From positions 388,697 through 452,696 of the forward strand of contig NZ_MAYT01000027.1 of assembly GCF_001685015.1 (NCBI RefSeq): 64,000 nt of DNA, written 5' to 3'. The DNA comes from Pseudobacillus wudalianchiensis. GTDB taxonomy: Bacteria; Bacillota; Bacilli; Bacillales; Domibacillaceae. The notes beneath the pieces were generated by a model. The model did not search any database. It saw only the letters and a list, made by a program, of their open reading frames with translations, and was not told where the DNA came from. The position numbers and the translations under genes were made by a program. Positions 44,021 to 52,857 of this stretch are shown here, piece by piece. The first letter of the stretch is position 1; every line of letters begins with the position of its first letter.

Positions 44021-44278
44021 ATGAGCCACAGTGAGGGCGGCATCAGTGAAGGAGGAGCATTCGCCGCTGCGTTTATATGTTTGATTATTGTAGAAGATGG
44101 GGTTCTTTACTTTTTAATTGGGCTCGTTATGAAAATAGCAGGTTTTCTTAAAAAACAGAGGAATAATTCATACAAAAGCAGCTTAGAGAGTAAAGTTAGT
44201 CATTTTTATATTGTACAATGTACACTCTTTCTAGATGATCCCATGACTTGTCTTCATTTCCCCCTTACAAGCACCTAA
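44021..44278 (+). CDS. Possible small membrane protein
   Basis: An 85-residue frame opening MSHSEGGISEGGAFAAAFIC and containing one or two hydrophobic segments (LIIVEDGVLYFLIGLVMKIAGF) before a basic stretch. No proper ribosome site is visible, but translation could be coupled to the preceding gene, whose stop lies two bases away. The last 40 residues look unstructured and the true end may differ in relatives. No family recognised. Confidence 0.42.
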   Translation: MSHSEGGISEGGAFAAAFICLIIVEDGVLYFLIGLVMKIAGFLKKQRNNSYKSSLESKVSHFYIVQCTLFLDDPMTCLHFPLTST

Positions 44279-44319
44279 CTCTATCCAATACATAAGATGC
44301 ATGTAAGGGAGGGATCCAC

Positions 44320-44544
44320 ATGCCATGGCAAGACAAAGTTAGCCAATTAATGGGGCAGCCCGTAGGAATCTCATTTTCCAATGGCCAAGGAACTTCAGGT
44401 ATTTTATGCAGAGTATCCGGAGGGAAAGTTTTCGTGATTGAATATTTATATAAAACTCAATTCGCTTTAAAACAATATGATTCTCGAGTGATCCAAGATA
44501 TCAATGGATTTCCTCCTTGCCAAAACCGACGTCCCTTATACTAA
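44320..44544 (+). CDS. Small conserved protein, possibly Sm/SH3-like barrel
   Basis: A 74-residue protein behind a strong ribosome site (GGGAGGG). The sequence MPWQDKVSQLMGQPVGISFS, then GTSGILCRVSGGKVFVIEYL and SRVIQDINGFPPC, alternates short strands and turns as in Sm-like or YuzF-type barrels of Bacillus. A hairpin terminator (44554-44573) follows the stop. The function is unknown. A spore-coat link is only a guess. Confidence 0.65.
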   Translation: MPWQDKVSQLMGQPVGISFSNGQGTSGILCRVSGGKVFVIEYLYKTQFALKQYDSRVIQDINGFPPCQNRRPLY

Positions 44545-44553
44545 TCACCCTAT

Positions 44554-44573
44554 CCCTCTTTTCATAAAGAGGG
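44554..44573 (+). terminator. Terminator of the small barrel protein gene
   Basis: CCCTCTTT/AAAGAGGG with a 4-base loop, followed by TGAATTTTTG. Confidence 0.6.
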
Positions 44574-44958
44574 TGAATTTTTGCATGTTGCCATTAAAAA
44601 TAGAGAATTCCTTAAAAAAGCATTATCAATATGCCCCTGCCGTTTGAAACTAATACCGAAAAGCTTCTGCAGGAATTCACATAAGAAAGCTCTGTGTGCA
44701 CTCATATTATTAGACATAGATTTACAAATAACCGAATTCTTTGTTGACGATAACAAAGATAGTTCAAAGCTAAAGAGCTCTTTAGATTGACACTAAACCC
44801 ATTCCCTGAATAGGATTGCGTCAAGTAAAGGAAGGAGTTATTAGAGAATAAGTAGAACCCTTAGTTGTTCAAGTAATGGAAAAAAGTTCAGTAAATATGA
44901 CATCTTGTTTTATAACGTCAGAATAAATAAGACCGTCTACTAAGGAGAGAGTGTAGGA
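44574..44958. other. Interval before the lipoprotein gene
   Basis: Two overlapping frames of 64-69 codons exist on opposite strands (44562-44790), but neither has a ribosome site or family resemblance. The sequence AAGGAGAG at the right end belongs to the lipoprotein gene. Confidence 0.35.
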
Positions 44959-45423
44959 ATGAATAAGTGGTTATTTATATTAGTCCTTCTTATTGGACTT
45001 AATCTAATGGGATGTTCAAATGAGGGACTGTCAGGAGGAAAGCCGCCAAAAGTTTTTATAGAGATTGATAATGAAAGGTTTGAAACTACGCTTGGTACTT
45101 ATTGTTGGAGCGAAAGCAGAAAAGGTACTTGTGTTGATACTGCCGGGCCAGTTGAGCTCTTAAAAGACAAAACGCCCGTAAAAGTTAAACCCGGTGAAAC
45201 TATATCATTCATAATAGACTATGAACCAAAGCCGAATGAGTCTCATGTTGTACAAATAAGTAATAACAACGAAAATGAAGTCATGATTAAAAACAATAGC
45301 TTTACTGCACCGATGCAAAGTGGAGTGTATTATTATTCTTATGGCATATGGTGGATCGATGAACAGGAAGCGAACGTATCTCATGGCGATGCCTTTTACG
45401 CCTTCGTTTTAGAAGTAAATTAG
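44959..45423 (+). CDS. Secreted lipoprotein of unknown function
   Basis: A 154-residue protein with a lipoprotein signal peptide: MNKWLFILVLLIGLNLMGCS, in which LMGC is the lipobox and the Cys would be lipid-anchored. The mature part has two further Cys (TYCWSES, GTCVD) that could form a disulfide. It ends in strands resembling an immunoglobulin-like domain (GETISFIIDYEPKPNESHVV, SGVYYYSYGIWW). AAGGAGAG precedes the start. No function is assigned. Confidence 0.75.
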   Translation: MNKWLFILVLLIGLNLMGCSNEGLSGGKPPKVFIEIDNERFETTLGTYCWSESRKGTCVDTAGPVELLKDKTPVKVKPGETISFIIDYEPKPNESHVVQISNNNENEVMIKNNSFTAPMQSGVYYYSYGIWWIDEQEANVSHGDAFYAFVLEVN

Positions 45424-45959
45424 CTAATTCATTAAATAGCACCTTAATGGAAATAGAATGATAGAAATAATCGAATTAGTTATAAAAGAGATTCAATTGA
45501 ATGTACGAAAAGTATGGTTGGATCAATTACGATTCCACAAGCTTGTTAAGAAGGTGCAGCGATTCATTGCATTTACGGGACAAACCAACTGTGCATAAAA
45601 AGAGCTTGGACAGTATCTAATTTAAGCCCCATTACATCATGTTCGGTATAAACACCTTCGTAAAAAAGAAATAGCCTATTGCACCAATAAAAAATGAGAC
45701 AAGGATTATTATGATAGGAAGTTTGTTAGGTTTCATACTGACACTCCATTCCTGTTTTTGCCGGAAAAGGTTTAAACCACATAAAATGTTAAAAAATATG
45801 TGACTATCATGGATTTCAGACTTTTTTTCTATTTAAACGCGCTTGTTGTAATCTTTTTAGAGATTTTGTCGAAACTCCCCATTTAGTACAAGAGAACTAT
45901 ATAATATTACGTGTAAATACTTCTTAACCAATAAATAGATAAAATGGGAGAGGATGCAC
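45424..45959. other. Interval with one very short membrane frame
   Basis: Most of this 530-base stretch holds no supported gene. A 47-codon plus-strand frame at 45459 (MIEIIELVIKEIQLNVRKVW) lacks a good ribosome site. The only better candidate is the 34-residue minus-strand frame listed separately. Confidence 0.4.
45632..45736 (-). CDS. Possible 34-residue membrane peptide
   Basis: ATG at 45736 follows GGAGTG. The peptide is MKPNKLPIIIILVSFFIGA followed by IGYFFFTKVFIPNMM, a single membrane helix with a positive N-terminus. Frames like this are often genuine in Bacillus. No terminator or partner is evident. Confidence 0.45.
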   Translation of the reverse strand: MKPNKLPIIIILVSFFIGAIGYFFFTKVFIPNMM

Positions 45960-46142
45960 ATGATTAACGTAAAAGCAGTTGAGGAGCTAATGAATCGAAT
46001 CGACTACCTTCGAAACTTAATGATTTTAACGGGACTGCGTGATGGTCTTAATGCTGATCAAACGTTAAAATACAGTGAAGAATTGGACAAATTGATTCAC
46101 AAATATCAGCTGATAACTGCATCCTTATCTTACAAGGCATAG
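45960..46142 (+). CDS. Spo0E-family aspartyl-phosphate phosphatase
   Basis: A 60-residue phosphatase expected to remove phosphate from Spo0A and so hold back sporulation. The family motif SxELD is present as YSEELDKLIHKYQ in the second helix, after a first helix ELMNRIDYLRNLMILTGLRD. ATG at 45960 is 6 bases after GGGAGAGG. A terminator (46141-46161) overlaps the stop. Several such proteins usually exist per genome, and which one this is cannot be told. Confidence 0.88.
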   Translation: MINVKAVEELMNRIDYLRNLMILTGLRDGLNADQTLKYSEELDKLIHKYQLITASLSYKA

Positions 46143-46161
46143 CCAGGAGCTTTTCCTGGCT
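46141..46161 (+). terminator. Terminator of the Spo0E-like gene
   Basis: AGCCAGGA/TCCTGGCT with a GCTT-type loop, followed by ATTTATTTT. It begins within the stop codon. Confidence 0.75.
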
Positions 46162-46527
46162 ATTTATTTTGGCTTAATTCACTCAGTTGATAATGTTTCA
46201 ACATTTCAAAGCCCTCAACATGAACAATGACTGTACAGGTATTGCCGTGAAGCCGACTACCCTCGTTCTTGGCCTCCTGCTTTTACAAATTGCGGCCAGT
46301 CAAATAATAAGTCATTGTAGGTTGCAAGTGCTTTTCCACACCCGCGAAATTATTTAGATACACTGGGTGAACTTTATGGTGAATACAATTTATTTAATGG
46401 CACATTTTCAACGAGCTGTTTATTAAGCAGTTTTGCTTTCTTTTTCATTAACTCTTCAATCAATTCCTGTTAATTAACAAACGCCTGAGTTAATTCATAC
46501 AATAATTAAAAAATGGAGTTGATCTTC
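46162..46527. other. Interval with broken minus-strand frames
   Basis: On the minus strand the stretches CGKALATYNDLLFDWPQFVK and LHGNTCTVIVHVEGFEML lie in different frames and are interrupted by stops. They look like remains of a gene that I cannot identify. Nothing else stands out. Confidence 0.3.
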
Positions 46528-46863
46528 ATGGCGAAATGGATTGACGTATCAACATTACAACATCAATTGAAACTTTTTGATGGAAATAAGCTTATTAAAG
46601 CTTACCCAATTGCAGTTGGAAAAATATTGTCACCAACACCTTCTGGGACATACACGATTATCAATAAGCAACGTAATCCAGGCGGGCCATTTGGAGTGCT
46701 TTGGATGGGATTGTCAAAGCCTCATTACGGTATACACGGAACAAATAATCCTGCTTCAATCGGCAAGAATGTCTCACATGGATGTATTAGAATGTTTAAT
46801 CATGATGTTCTAGAATTATCATCTAAAGTTTCAATTGGCACTGGAGTTTTTATTCATAAATGA
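46528..46863 (+). CDS. L,D-transpeptidase (YkuD domain)
   Basis: A 111-residue enzyme consisting only of a YkuD catalytic domain, which forms 3-3 crosslinks or anchors proteins on peptidoglycan. The active site is complete: [23 protein letters not shown], with HG, then SHGC holding the nucleophilic Cys. The N-terminus is the first strand ([20 protein letters not shown]), so there is no signal peptide or LysM domain. GGAG lies 9 bases before ATG 46528. Such minimal forms occur in spore formers and may act inside the sporulating cell. Confidence 0.88.
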   Translation: MAKWIDVSTLQHQLKLFDGNKLIKAYPIAVGKILSPTPSGTYTIINKQRNPGGPFGVLWMGLSKPHYGIHGTNNPASIGKNVSHGCIRMFNHDVLELSSKVSIGTGVFIHK

Positions 46864-47192
46864 CTCTGTTAATCTTATCCCCTTTACTACATAGTTTGTA
46901 TCTACGGTTCTTCACCTTGGCCATGAAGTTATATCAATAAAAAGGTTGAATATCTAAAAGATACTCAACCCTTTTGGCTGTAAGCTTGCAAATAGGCAAG
47001 CCACTCCCCATTAAGTCATTGGGTTTTCATCTCTTTCTATCATTCATTGAATGCTCCTGAGCCCCCTTCAATCGCCCTTTTTGTAGTCAAAGAAAAGAGC
47101 TATTAGTGTAACCGCATTAAGGAGCTCAACCATTTCCACACTTATCTTTTTAGAAGTAGATGTTTCCCTTCTTTTCTGTCTTTCCATATGAC
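46864..47192. other. Interval with the transpeptidase terminator
   Basis: AAAAGGTTGA and TCAACCCTTTT around ATATCT/AGATAC (46939-46975) form the terminator of the transpeptidase gene. The remainder shows no coding signal. Confidence 0.6.
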
Positions 47193-47774
47193 TCAATAAA
47201 CCAAGTTAGGTAATAAAGAGATAACTTTAAAAGTAACAAATAGCATAATTCCGATGATTAGTTGATTGATGCCTTTGTTATAAAGCTCAAACTTCTTTGC
47301 ACAAATGATCGAATTGACATAAATCTGCAAACTTAAATCATTTAACAATTCTTCCTCGGATAGGTTATTGATTTTGTATTTAAACACCACATGATTATCT
47401 AATTTAGCAACGGCTCCCCAAAACGGCACTGACTGAGGCTCCACTCCTAGTTGACGATATATATTTGGATCGATACGTCCCTTTAAAGCGTAAAAAAAGG
47501 AGTAAATGGCCCTGCTAAAGAAAAATATCGAACTGATAAACAGAAGTAAGAAAATTAACGGCAAGAGGTATTGACTGCCTTCTAGCTGAAACAGCTTTAA
47601 TTGTTCTAGGCATACTTGTATAGTTTTCATTATCGTATCACTAGCAAAGATCAATCCTAAGAAAACGCCGGTAAAACTAATGACGAAAGTAATTTTTGTA
47701 TCGATCGTTCCTAGCCAAAAGTTTATACGCTCAAGCGCCTGGCATAGACTCTCTTCTTTCTTATTCTCTCCCAT
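47193..47774 (-). CDS. Membrane protein resembling Pycsar effectors (PycTM/DUF5706-like)
   Basis: A 193-residue protein. A short N-terminal helix leads to a first membrane helix (TIDTKITFVISFTGVFLGLI), then a second (YLLPLIFLLLFISSIFFFSR). A soluble stretch ends in DLSLQIYVNSIICAKKFELY and a last membrane helix (LIIGIMLFVTFKVISLLP). This order, with DTK in the first helix and the D-Q-N-S-K series before the last, is that of PycTM effectors of cyclic-pyrimidine phage defence. No cyclase gene is adjacent. ATG at 47774 follows GGAGAG. Assignment is by pattern only. Confidence 0.55.
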   Translation of the reverse strand: MGENKKEESLCQALERINFWLGTIDTKITFVISFTGVFLGLIFASDTIMKTIQVCLEQLKLFQLEGSQYLLPLIFLLLFISSIFFFSRAIYSFFYALKGRIDPNIYRQLGVEPQSVPFWGAVAKLDNHVVFKYKINNLSEEELLNDLSLQIYVNSIICAKKFELYNKGINQLIIGIMLFVTFKVISLLPNLVY

Positions 47775-48325
47775 ACGTAACGACTCTCCTTTATACTTTA
47801 ACAAATTAAATATAAAGTGATACATTTAAATTATTCTTAACATTTAAAATGGTGACTGCCTCATAATTTGGACTATAAAGTCATCACTTCTGTGAGAGGA
47901 TAAGGTGCTGGGCGCGATATTGTAAAAAGGCATAAAAATAGAGGTTGATCCTTATTCATCGTAATCAATAGGGATCAACCTCTTACTTCCTGACCAGCAA
48001 AGCAGCCATTGGTTGAATTTTATACAGTTCCATCTTTTATTCCGCCAAGTTGACATCGAAAATTACTTTTTATTTTCATCTCTCCCTCTTTCTAAGCGAA
48101 TACTATAAACATTTAGCCCTTTATTCTTCATTTATGCTTATTAACATTTATTTTACTTGTCATTATTAGCGCAAAATAAATAGATATAACAAAAAAATGA
48201 AAATTTTTAAATAAATAGTAAAAAATCAAACAATCTACCCGGCAAATTCCCCACTCGAAAAAAGCCTTGCCAAGTCTTTTCCCCACAAGGCCTATCTGGC
48301 ATAATCTATTCTATATTTTCTGCTT
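47775..48325. other. Interval with one hairpin
   Basis: GAGGTTGATCC (47941-47951) and GGATCAACCTC (47972-47982) form a strong hairpin whose T-tail (TATTTTTATG) is on the minus strand, matching the broken nitroreductase to the right. No other gene or signal is visible in this AT-rich stretch. Confidence 0.55.
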
Positions 48326-48700
48326 TTAAGAACGAGAGCCAAAAGAGTCTGTATGCACCATCTCTTCAAAAGGCAGATGTTTCTTTGGTTTCGGCTTCTC
48401 ATCTATTTCTCCTATCCCTATTACTGTAACAATACGGCAGTCACCAGGAATATGGAGGGCCTGTCGTACGTAACATTCACGCCTTTCGGATCCCCTCTGC
48501 GTCTTCAGAGTGATAAATAGCGCCAAACGCCCCGCCTAGCCCCTCCTCTTCGGCAGCTAGCCATATAAATGCAGATGCAATAGATGCATCCTGCAACCAA
48601 TATTTGCTTATAGACGGGCGTCCCCCCATTGCCATCCCAATTACATTTACATGAACGACAATTTCTCTGTATTTTTCATTCCCATTTTGAAGCGTTCCTT
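48326..48700 (-). pseudogene. Broken nitroreductase-family gene
   Basis: Two pieces of one protein lie in different frames. The upstream piece reads REIVVHVNVIGMAMGGRPS, then DASIASAFIWLAAEEEGLGG and YHSEDAEGIRKA before a stop. The downstream piece continues YVRQALHIPGDCRIVTVIGIG, ending EKPKPKKHLPFEEMVHTDSF. Both match the C-terminal half of flavin-dependent nitroreductases. A frameshift near 48500 joins them, and the N-terminal half is missing. A terminator still follows at 47941-47982. Confidence 0.75.
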
Positions 48701-48730
48701 TTCTTTTTCCCTTTCAACTTTAGCTCTTAC

Positions 48731-49336
48731 TTAGTTCTGTCCAATATACTTAAATGAGTAAATATGTGTTTTCGTTAGATCAATGGCCTCTTCAATAAAT
48801 TTCTCTTGGGTTTCCCTAAAGCCGCTTTGGATCCAATTCTGGAGAAGTCCGTAAAAGCCATAGGCTGTATATCGTTTAAAGTAATCCATATTGACTGGGG
48901 TATTGTTGATTGTTTCGAAAATAAATTGTTCCTCATAAATTTTTAAGATCGTTTGAGGAAATCCTGTATGTAAGCCTGGTAATGTGTCATCGTAGTTAAT
49001 CAGTTCAAAAAAATTCCGATTTTTATAGATATAAGAAACGATATTAAAAGATGGTGCATCTAGCTTAGCAGTGTAAACTTTGTGGCCAGGTACATACGGT
49101 CTGCCTACTGAAACTTCTAACCCTCGAAGCATAGAAACAAGCAAATCTCCAGCTAATTCATTTTTATCTAGGTAATGGGTATAAAAAGTACTGCGATTAT
49201 AAGAGGCATAATCGACAATGTTTTTGACAGTAACGGAATGGTAGCCTTTTTCCTTTACGAGTTCAATCAATGCCTGCTTTAAATGTTCTTTTGTTCGATT
49301 TTGTCGTTGAGATGCTGGAATTTGTTCACTCTTCAA
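48731..49336 (-). CDS. TetR-family transcriptional regulator
   Basis: A 201-residue regulator with HTH TVKNIVDYASYNRSTFYTHYLDKNELAG. TTG at 49336 is taken as the start because AGGAGG stands 7 bases before it; the upstream ATG at 49372 has no ribosome site. The C-terminal domain is of the long TetR type that binds small hydrophobic ligands. It is divergent from two short-chain dehydrogenase genes and likely controls them through the inverted repeats at 49375-49478. Confidence 0.87.
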   Translation of the reverse strand: MKSEQIPASQRQNRTKEHLKQALIELVKEKGYHSVTVKNIVDYASYNRSTFYTHYLDKNELAGDLLVSMLRGLEVSVGRPYVPGHKVYTAKLDAPSFNIVSYIYKNRNFFELINYDDTLPGLHTGFPQTILKIYEEQFIFETINNTPVNMDYFKRYTAYGFYGLLQNWIQSGFRETQEKFIEEAIDLTKTHIYSFKYIGQN

Positions 49337-49374
49337 AAAAAAGCCTCCTCTCAAAATAGACAGATTCACCATAA

Positions 49375-49478
49375 GTGTCTAACTAGTAGACACCTTATAG
49401 GATCTTAATGATTGTTAAATATACACAGGATAGTACAATTAAATTGTAAACAAAATAGTACAGACAATAAACCTGTCT
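49375..49478. promoter_or_regulatory. Cluster of inverted repeats in the TetR/SDR control region
   Basis: Three elements: GTGTCTA and TAGACAC across 5 bp (49375-49393), TACAATT and AATTGTA around a central A (49434-49448), and AGACA/TGTCT (49462-49478). The first and third share the TGTCTAAC half-site, which suggests two binding sites for one repressor. The middle one may belong to another factor or be chance in AT-rich DNA. Confidence 0.5.
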
Positions 49479-49531
49479 AACACTTTTCTCTTGAATGTGA
49501 CAAGAAAATCTTAATACTAGGAGGGCTTAGA

Positions 49532-50269
49532 ATGGGAAAATTACAAGGCAAAGTAGCTGTGATTACTGGTGGAGCATCTGGTATTGGAGCAGCAACAGCG
49601 CGTTTATTCGTATCAGAAGGAGCCAAAGTGGTTCTTGTTGATTTAAATGAGGAAAAAGGGAAAGCTTTTGAGAAAGAGTTGAAAGCCCTGAACGCTGAAG
49701 CCCTTTTTGTAAAAGCAAATATTACAAATGAAGAAGAGGTCGCAAATATATTTAAACAAACCATTGAAATGTTCGGAAAAGTAGATATTGTCTTCAACAA
49801 TGCTGGTATTGGCCGGGTCCATCCTTCACATGATTTAGAGTACTCAGAATGGCGCAATACCGTAAATGTTGACTTAGATGGCGTCTTCTTAGTAGCACGT
49901 GAAGCCATCCGCGAAATGTTAAAAACAGATGGCGGTACGATTGTGAATACAGCTTCTATGTACGGTTGGGTTGGGTCACCTGGTTCAGCAGCCTATAACG
50001 CAGCAAAAGGCGGCGTGATTAACTTAACTCGCTCACTTGCACTTGAATATGCAGAACAAAACATACGTATTAATGCATTGTGTCCAGGCTTTATTGATAC
50101 ACCTATTATTCCGGAAGAAAGCAAACAAGCTTTAGCTGCAGCCACACCGCTAAAACGTCTTGGTAAAGCAGAAGAAATGGCAAAAGCGGTCCTGTTCTTA
50201 GCTTCTGATGATTCTTCATTCATGACTGGCAACAGCTTAATAGTTGATGGCGGGTATACAGCTCAATAA
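49532..50269 (+). CDS. Short-chain dehydrogenase/reductase (classical SDR)
   Basis: A 245-residue NAD(P)-dependent oxidoreductase. It has the cofactor motif TGGASGIGAAT, NNAG at about residue 87, catalytic YNAAKGG, and the FMTGNSLIVDGGYTAQ ending. The Asp after the second strand (VLVDLNEEKG) favours NAD. TAGGAGG precedes the start. It is the first of two SDR genes divergent from a TetR gene. The substrate is an alcohol or ketone not identifiable from sequence. Confidence 0.92.
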   Translation: MGKLQGKVAVITGGASGIGAATARLFVSEGAKVVLVDLNEEKGKAFEKELKALNAEALFVKANITNEEEVANIFKQTIEMFGKVDIVFNNAGIGRVHPSHDLEYSEWRNTVNVDLDGVFLVAREAIREMLKTDGGTIVNTASMYGWVGSPGSAAYNAAKGGVINLTRSLALEYAEQNIRINALCPGFIDTPIIPEESKQALAAATPLKRLGKAEEMAKAVLFLASDDSSFMTGNSLIVDGGYTAQ

Positions 50270-50485
50270 TCCATTGGGAAACCAACCTTTTGTTTCGCAT
50301 TGAAAAAAGTGAACTGCTTTTTTATGATTCTAACCTTACTGGATCATCTATATTACCCGAGATCTGTTGATTTACATCGTTTTACATACTTAATTGGAGA
50401 TAATTTAAATAAAGGTCATTCAAGAGGAGATTTAAACGTAGGTTATTCATCGCTTCCTACGAAAGAATAAAGGAGGAAATGTTCA

Positions 50486-51271
50486 ATGAGCAATCGTTTT
50501 GATGAGAAAGTGATATTGATTACAGGTGCTGGATCTGGTTTAGGTCAAGCCTCTGCCCTACAAGCAGCAAAAGAAGGAGCAAAGCTTTCACTCGTTGATT
50601 TAAACGCTGCCTCATTAGAGGAAACAAAAAATAAAGTGTTAGAAGTTGCACCAAATGCAGAGGTGTTGCTTATCACTGCGAATGTGGCAGATGAAAAAGC
50701 AGTTGAAAACTATGTAAATGAAACAGTTGAGAAATTCGGAAAAATTGATGGTTTCTTCAACAATGCAGGAATTGAAGGAAAACAAGACCTAACAGAGAAT
50801 TTTGGTATTGAAGAATTCCAAAAAGTAGTTAATGTCAACTTAAATGGTGTGTTCTATGGTTTGAAATACGTATTGAAAGTCATGAAAGAACAAGGTTTTG
50901 GCTCTATTGTTAATACTGCTTCTGTTGGCGGTATTCGTGGGGTAGGAAACCAATCCGGTTATGCAGCTAGCAAGCATGGCGTGGTCGGGCTAACAAGAAA
51001 CTCTGGAATCGAATATGGTCAATATGGCATCAACATCAATGCCATTGCACCAGGCGCCATCATGACACCCATGGTCGAAGGATCATTAAAACAAATGGAT
51101 CCAGACAACTGGGAAGAGGTAGGAAAACAATTTGTGGAGCCCAATCCAATGAAACGTTTCGGCAAACCAGAAGAAGTAGGTTATTTAGTAGCCTTCCTGC
51201 TGTCTGATCAATCTAGCTTCATCAACGCAACTGTTATTCCAATCGATGGTGGGCAATCTTATAAATATTAA
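50486..51271 (+). CDS. Short-chain dehydrogenase/reductase (classical SDR)
   Basis: A 261-residue SDR with TGAGSGLGQAS, NNAG, catalytic YAASKHG, and the family ending FINATVIPIDGGQSYKY. As in the first SDR an Asp (SLVDLNAAS) suggests NAD. It follows the first by about 215 bases, with its own AAAGGAGG site, and ends at a T-tailed hairpin. The two enzymes may act on related substrates under the same TetR regulator. Confidence 0.92.
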   Translation: MSNRFDEKVILITGAGSGLGQASALQAAKEGAKLSLVDLNAASLEETKNKVLEVAPNAEVLLITANVADEKAVENYVNETVEKFGKIDGFFNNAGIEGKQDLTENFGIEEFQKVVNVNLNGVFYGLKYVLKVMKEQGFGSIVNTASVGGIRGVGNQSGYAASKHGVVGLTRNSGIEYGQYGININAIAPGAIMTPMVEGSLKQMDPDNWEEVGKQFVEPNPMKRFGKPEEVGYLVAFLLSDQSSFINATVIPIDGGQSYKY

Positions 51272-51301
51272 GATTTATTCAAGTAAAACAAGAAATTCTA
51301 A

Positions 51302-51341
51302 GGCTGCAAAGCGCTTTTTCAAGAAAGCTTTGCGGCCTTTT
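51302..51341 (+). terminator. Terminator of the SDR unit
   Basis: GGCTGCAAAGC and GCTTTGCGGCC arms (one G-U pair) followed by TTTTCTTGTTTT, 30 bases after the stop. Confidence 0.8.
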
Positions 51342-51504
51342 CTTGTTTTAACGCTTCTTGTGATCCCAATAGACAAGAACCCTACCGTGCAGCATGAAAA
51401 GTTAAAAGAAGAAAAACGTATGCATTCTATGCTGGGCTTCAATTCGTATGAAACAGTCACTTCTATAGTGAAGCCATATAAATGATACGTTTTATGAAAA
51501 AAAA

Positions 51505-51526
51505 GCATTGTTCCGAAGAACAGTGC
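51505..51526 (-). terminator. Terminator of the acid-sugar operon
   Basis: On minus, GCACTGTTC, a tight TTCG loop and GAACAATGC are followed by eight T. It starts 12 bases after the gntP-like stop. Confidence 0.9.
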
Positions 51527-51537
51527 CTTTTGAGAAA

Positions 51538-52857
51538 TTACATAAACAGATCCAGGATGAGGACACCAGCAAGCCCAACTAAAGAAATAATCGTTACCAT
51601 GATTGACCATGTTTTGATTGTTTTTCCAATTGTTAGATTGAAGTATTCTTTGTAAATCCAGAAACCTGCATCATTCACGTGTGAGAAGGTAACGCTTCCC
51701 GCACCAGCGGCTAATACCATTAACTCGGGGCTTGCACCCGTTGAAGCAACAAGAGGTGCAGCAATACCAGCGGCTGTCATACCTGCTACTGTTGCTGAAC
51801 CTACAGCAACCCTTAGAATGGCCGCAATTAGCCAAGTTAGAAGCAGTGGTGAAAGGGTAGAGCCAGCCATGAGATCAGAAATATATTTGTCAATGTGGCT
51901 GTCAATCAATACTTGTTTGAACGCACCGCCAGCTGCAATAATTAAGAGAATCATCCCGATTCCGCTTACAGCCTCACTAAGAGATTGCATAATTTCCGGC
52001 ATTTTCTTGCCAAGATTTAAGCCAAAGGTAAAGATGGCAACAATGACGGAGATGAGAAGGGCTATATTCGCATTCCCTATAAAGTCAGTTAACGGTGCAA
52101 TAAATGATTCAGGTGCAAACACTTCTACAATTGCTTGTAACCCAATTAAAATAACAGGTAAAAGAGCTGTGAAAAGACTGACTCCAAAATTCGGAAGCTC
52201 CTCTTCTTTAAATTTCTTAGGATTAAATAAACCTTTTGGAATTTCGATTTCTAAAGATTCTTTTTTAAATAATTTTGTATAAACCGGACCTGCGAGAATA
52301 AATGCAGGAATCGCAATGATGATACCCAAAATCATGGTTAAACCAATATTCGCACCAAAAACATTTGCAACCGCCGTTGGGCCAGGATGCGGGGGTACAA
52401 ACCCGTGCATCGTAATTAGGGCAGCAATTACCGGCATACCAAGATATAGGACCGGCACTCTAGCAGCTGCAGCAATGGTAAACACCAATGGAATTAAAAC
52501 AACAACCCCTGTTTCAAAAAATAAAGCGATTCCAACAACAGCAGCTGTAATAACAGCAGCGAGTTGAACTCTTTTTTCTCCGAAGGCATTAATCAATGTT
52601 GTGGCGATACGCTGTGCACCACCTGAATCGGTCATTAATTTACCAAGAACAGCACCAAAGATAATGATCATAGTAAGGTGCCCAAGTGTTCCGCCTAGAC
52701 CAGCTTCAATCGACTCGACTGCCTCAATCGGTGTCATTCCCTCTAGAATTCCTACTACTAGCGAAACAATAATTAATGATACGAAAGCGTTTAACTTTAA
52801 AGCCATCATTAATACTAGTAATAGGGCAACCCCCAAAGTAACTGAAATAATCGGCAT
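51538..52857 (-). CDS. GntP-family sugar-acid permease
   Basis: A 439-residue proton symporter with about 12 membrane helices. Family motifs include GKLMTDSGGAQRIATTLINAFG, FETGVVVLIPLVFTIAAAA and FVPPHPGPTAVANVFGANIG. GntP members carry gluconate and related acids. Behind a DUF1537 kinase and an LtnD-like dehydrogenase, a four-carbon acid sugar is the likely cargo. GAGGGAG precedes the start. It is the last gene of the minus-strand operon. Confidence 0.9.
   Translation of the reverse strand: MPIISVTLGVALLLVLMMALKLNAFVSLIIVSLVVGILEGMTPIEAVESIEAGLGGTLGHLTMIIIFGAVLGKLMTDSGGAQRIATTLINAFGEKRVQLAAVITAAVVGIALFFETGVVVLIPLVFTIAAAARVPVLYLGMPVIAALITMHGFVPPHPGPTAVANVFGANIGLTMILGIIIAIPAFILAGPVYTKLFKKESLEIEIPKGLFNPKKFKEEELPNFGVSLFTALLPVILIGLQAIVEVFAPESFIAPLTDFIGNANIALLISVIVAIFTFGLNLGKKMPEIMQSLSEAVSGIGMILLIIAAGGAFKQVLIDSHIDKYISDLMAGSTLSPLLLTWLIAAILRVAVGSATVAGMTAAGIAAPLVASTGASPELMVLAAGAGSVTFSHVNDAGFWIYKEYFNLTIGKTIKTWSIMVTIISLVGLAGVLILDLFM

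Noticed and set aside
44562..44790. Overlapping frames on both strands
   Set aside because: Neither has a ribosome site, and they mirror each other.
51246..51610. Frames covering the SDR terminator region
   Set aside because: They run through two strong hairpins and into the gntP gene on the other strand.
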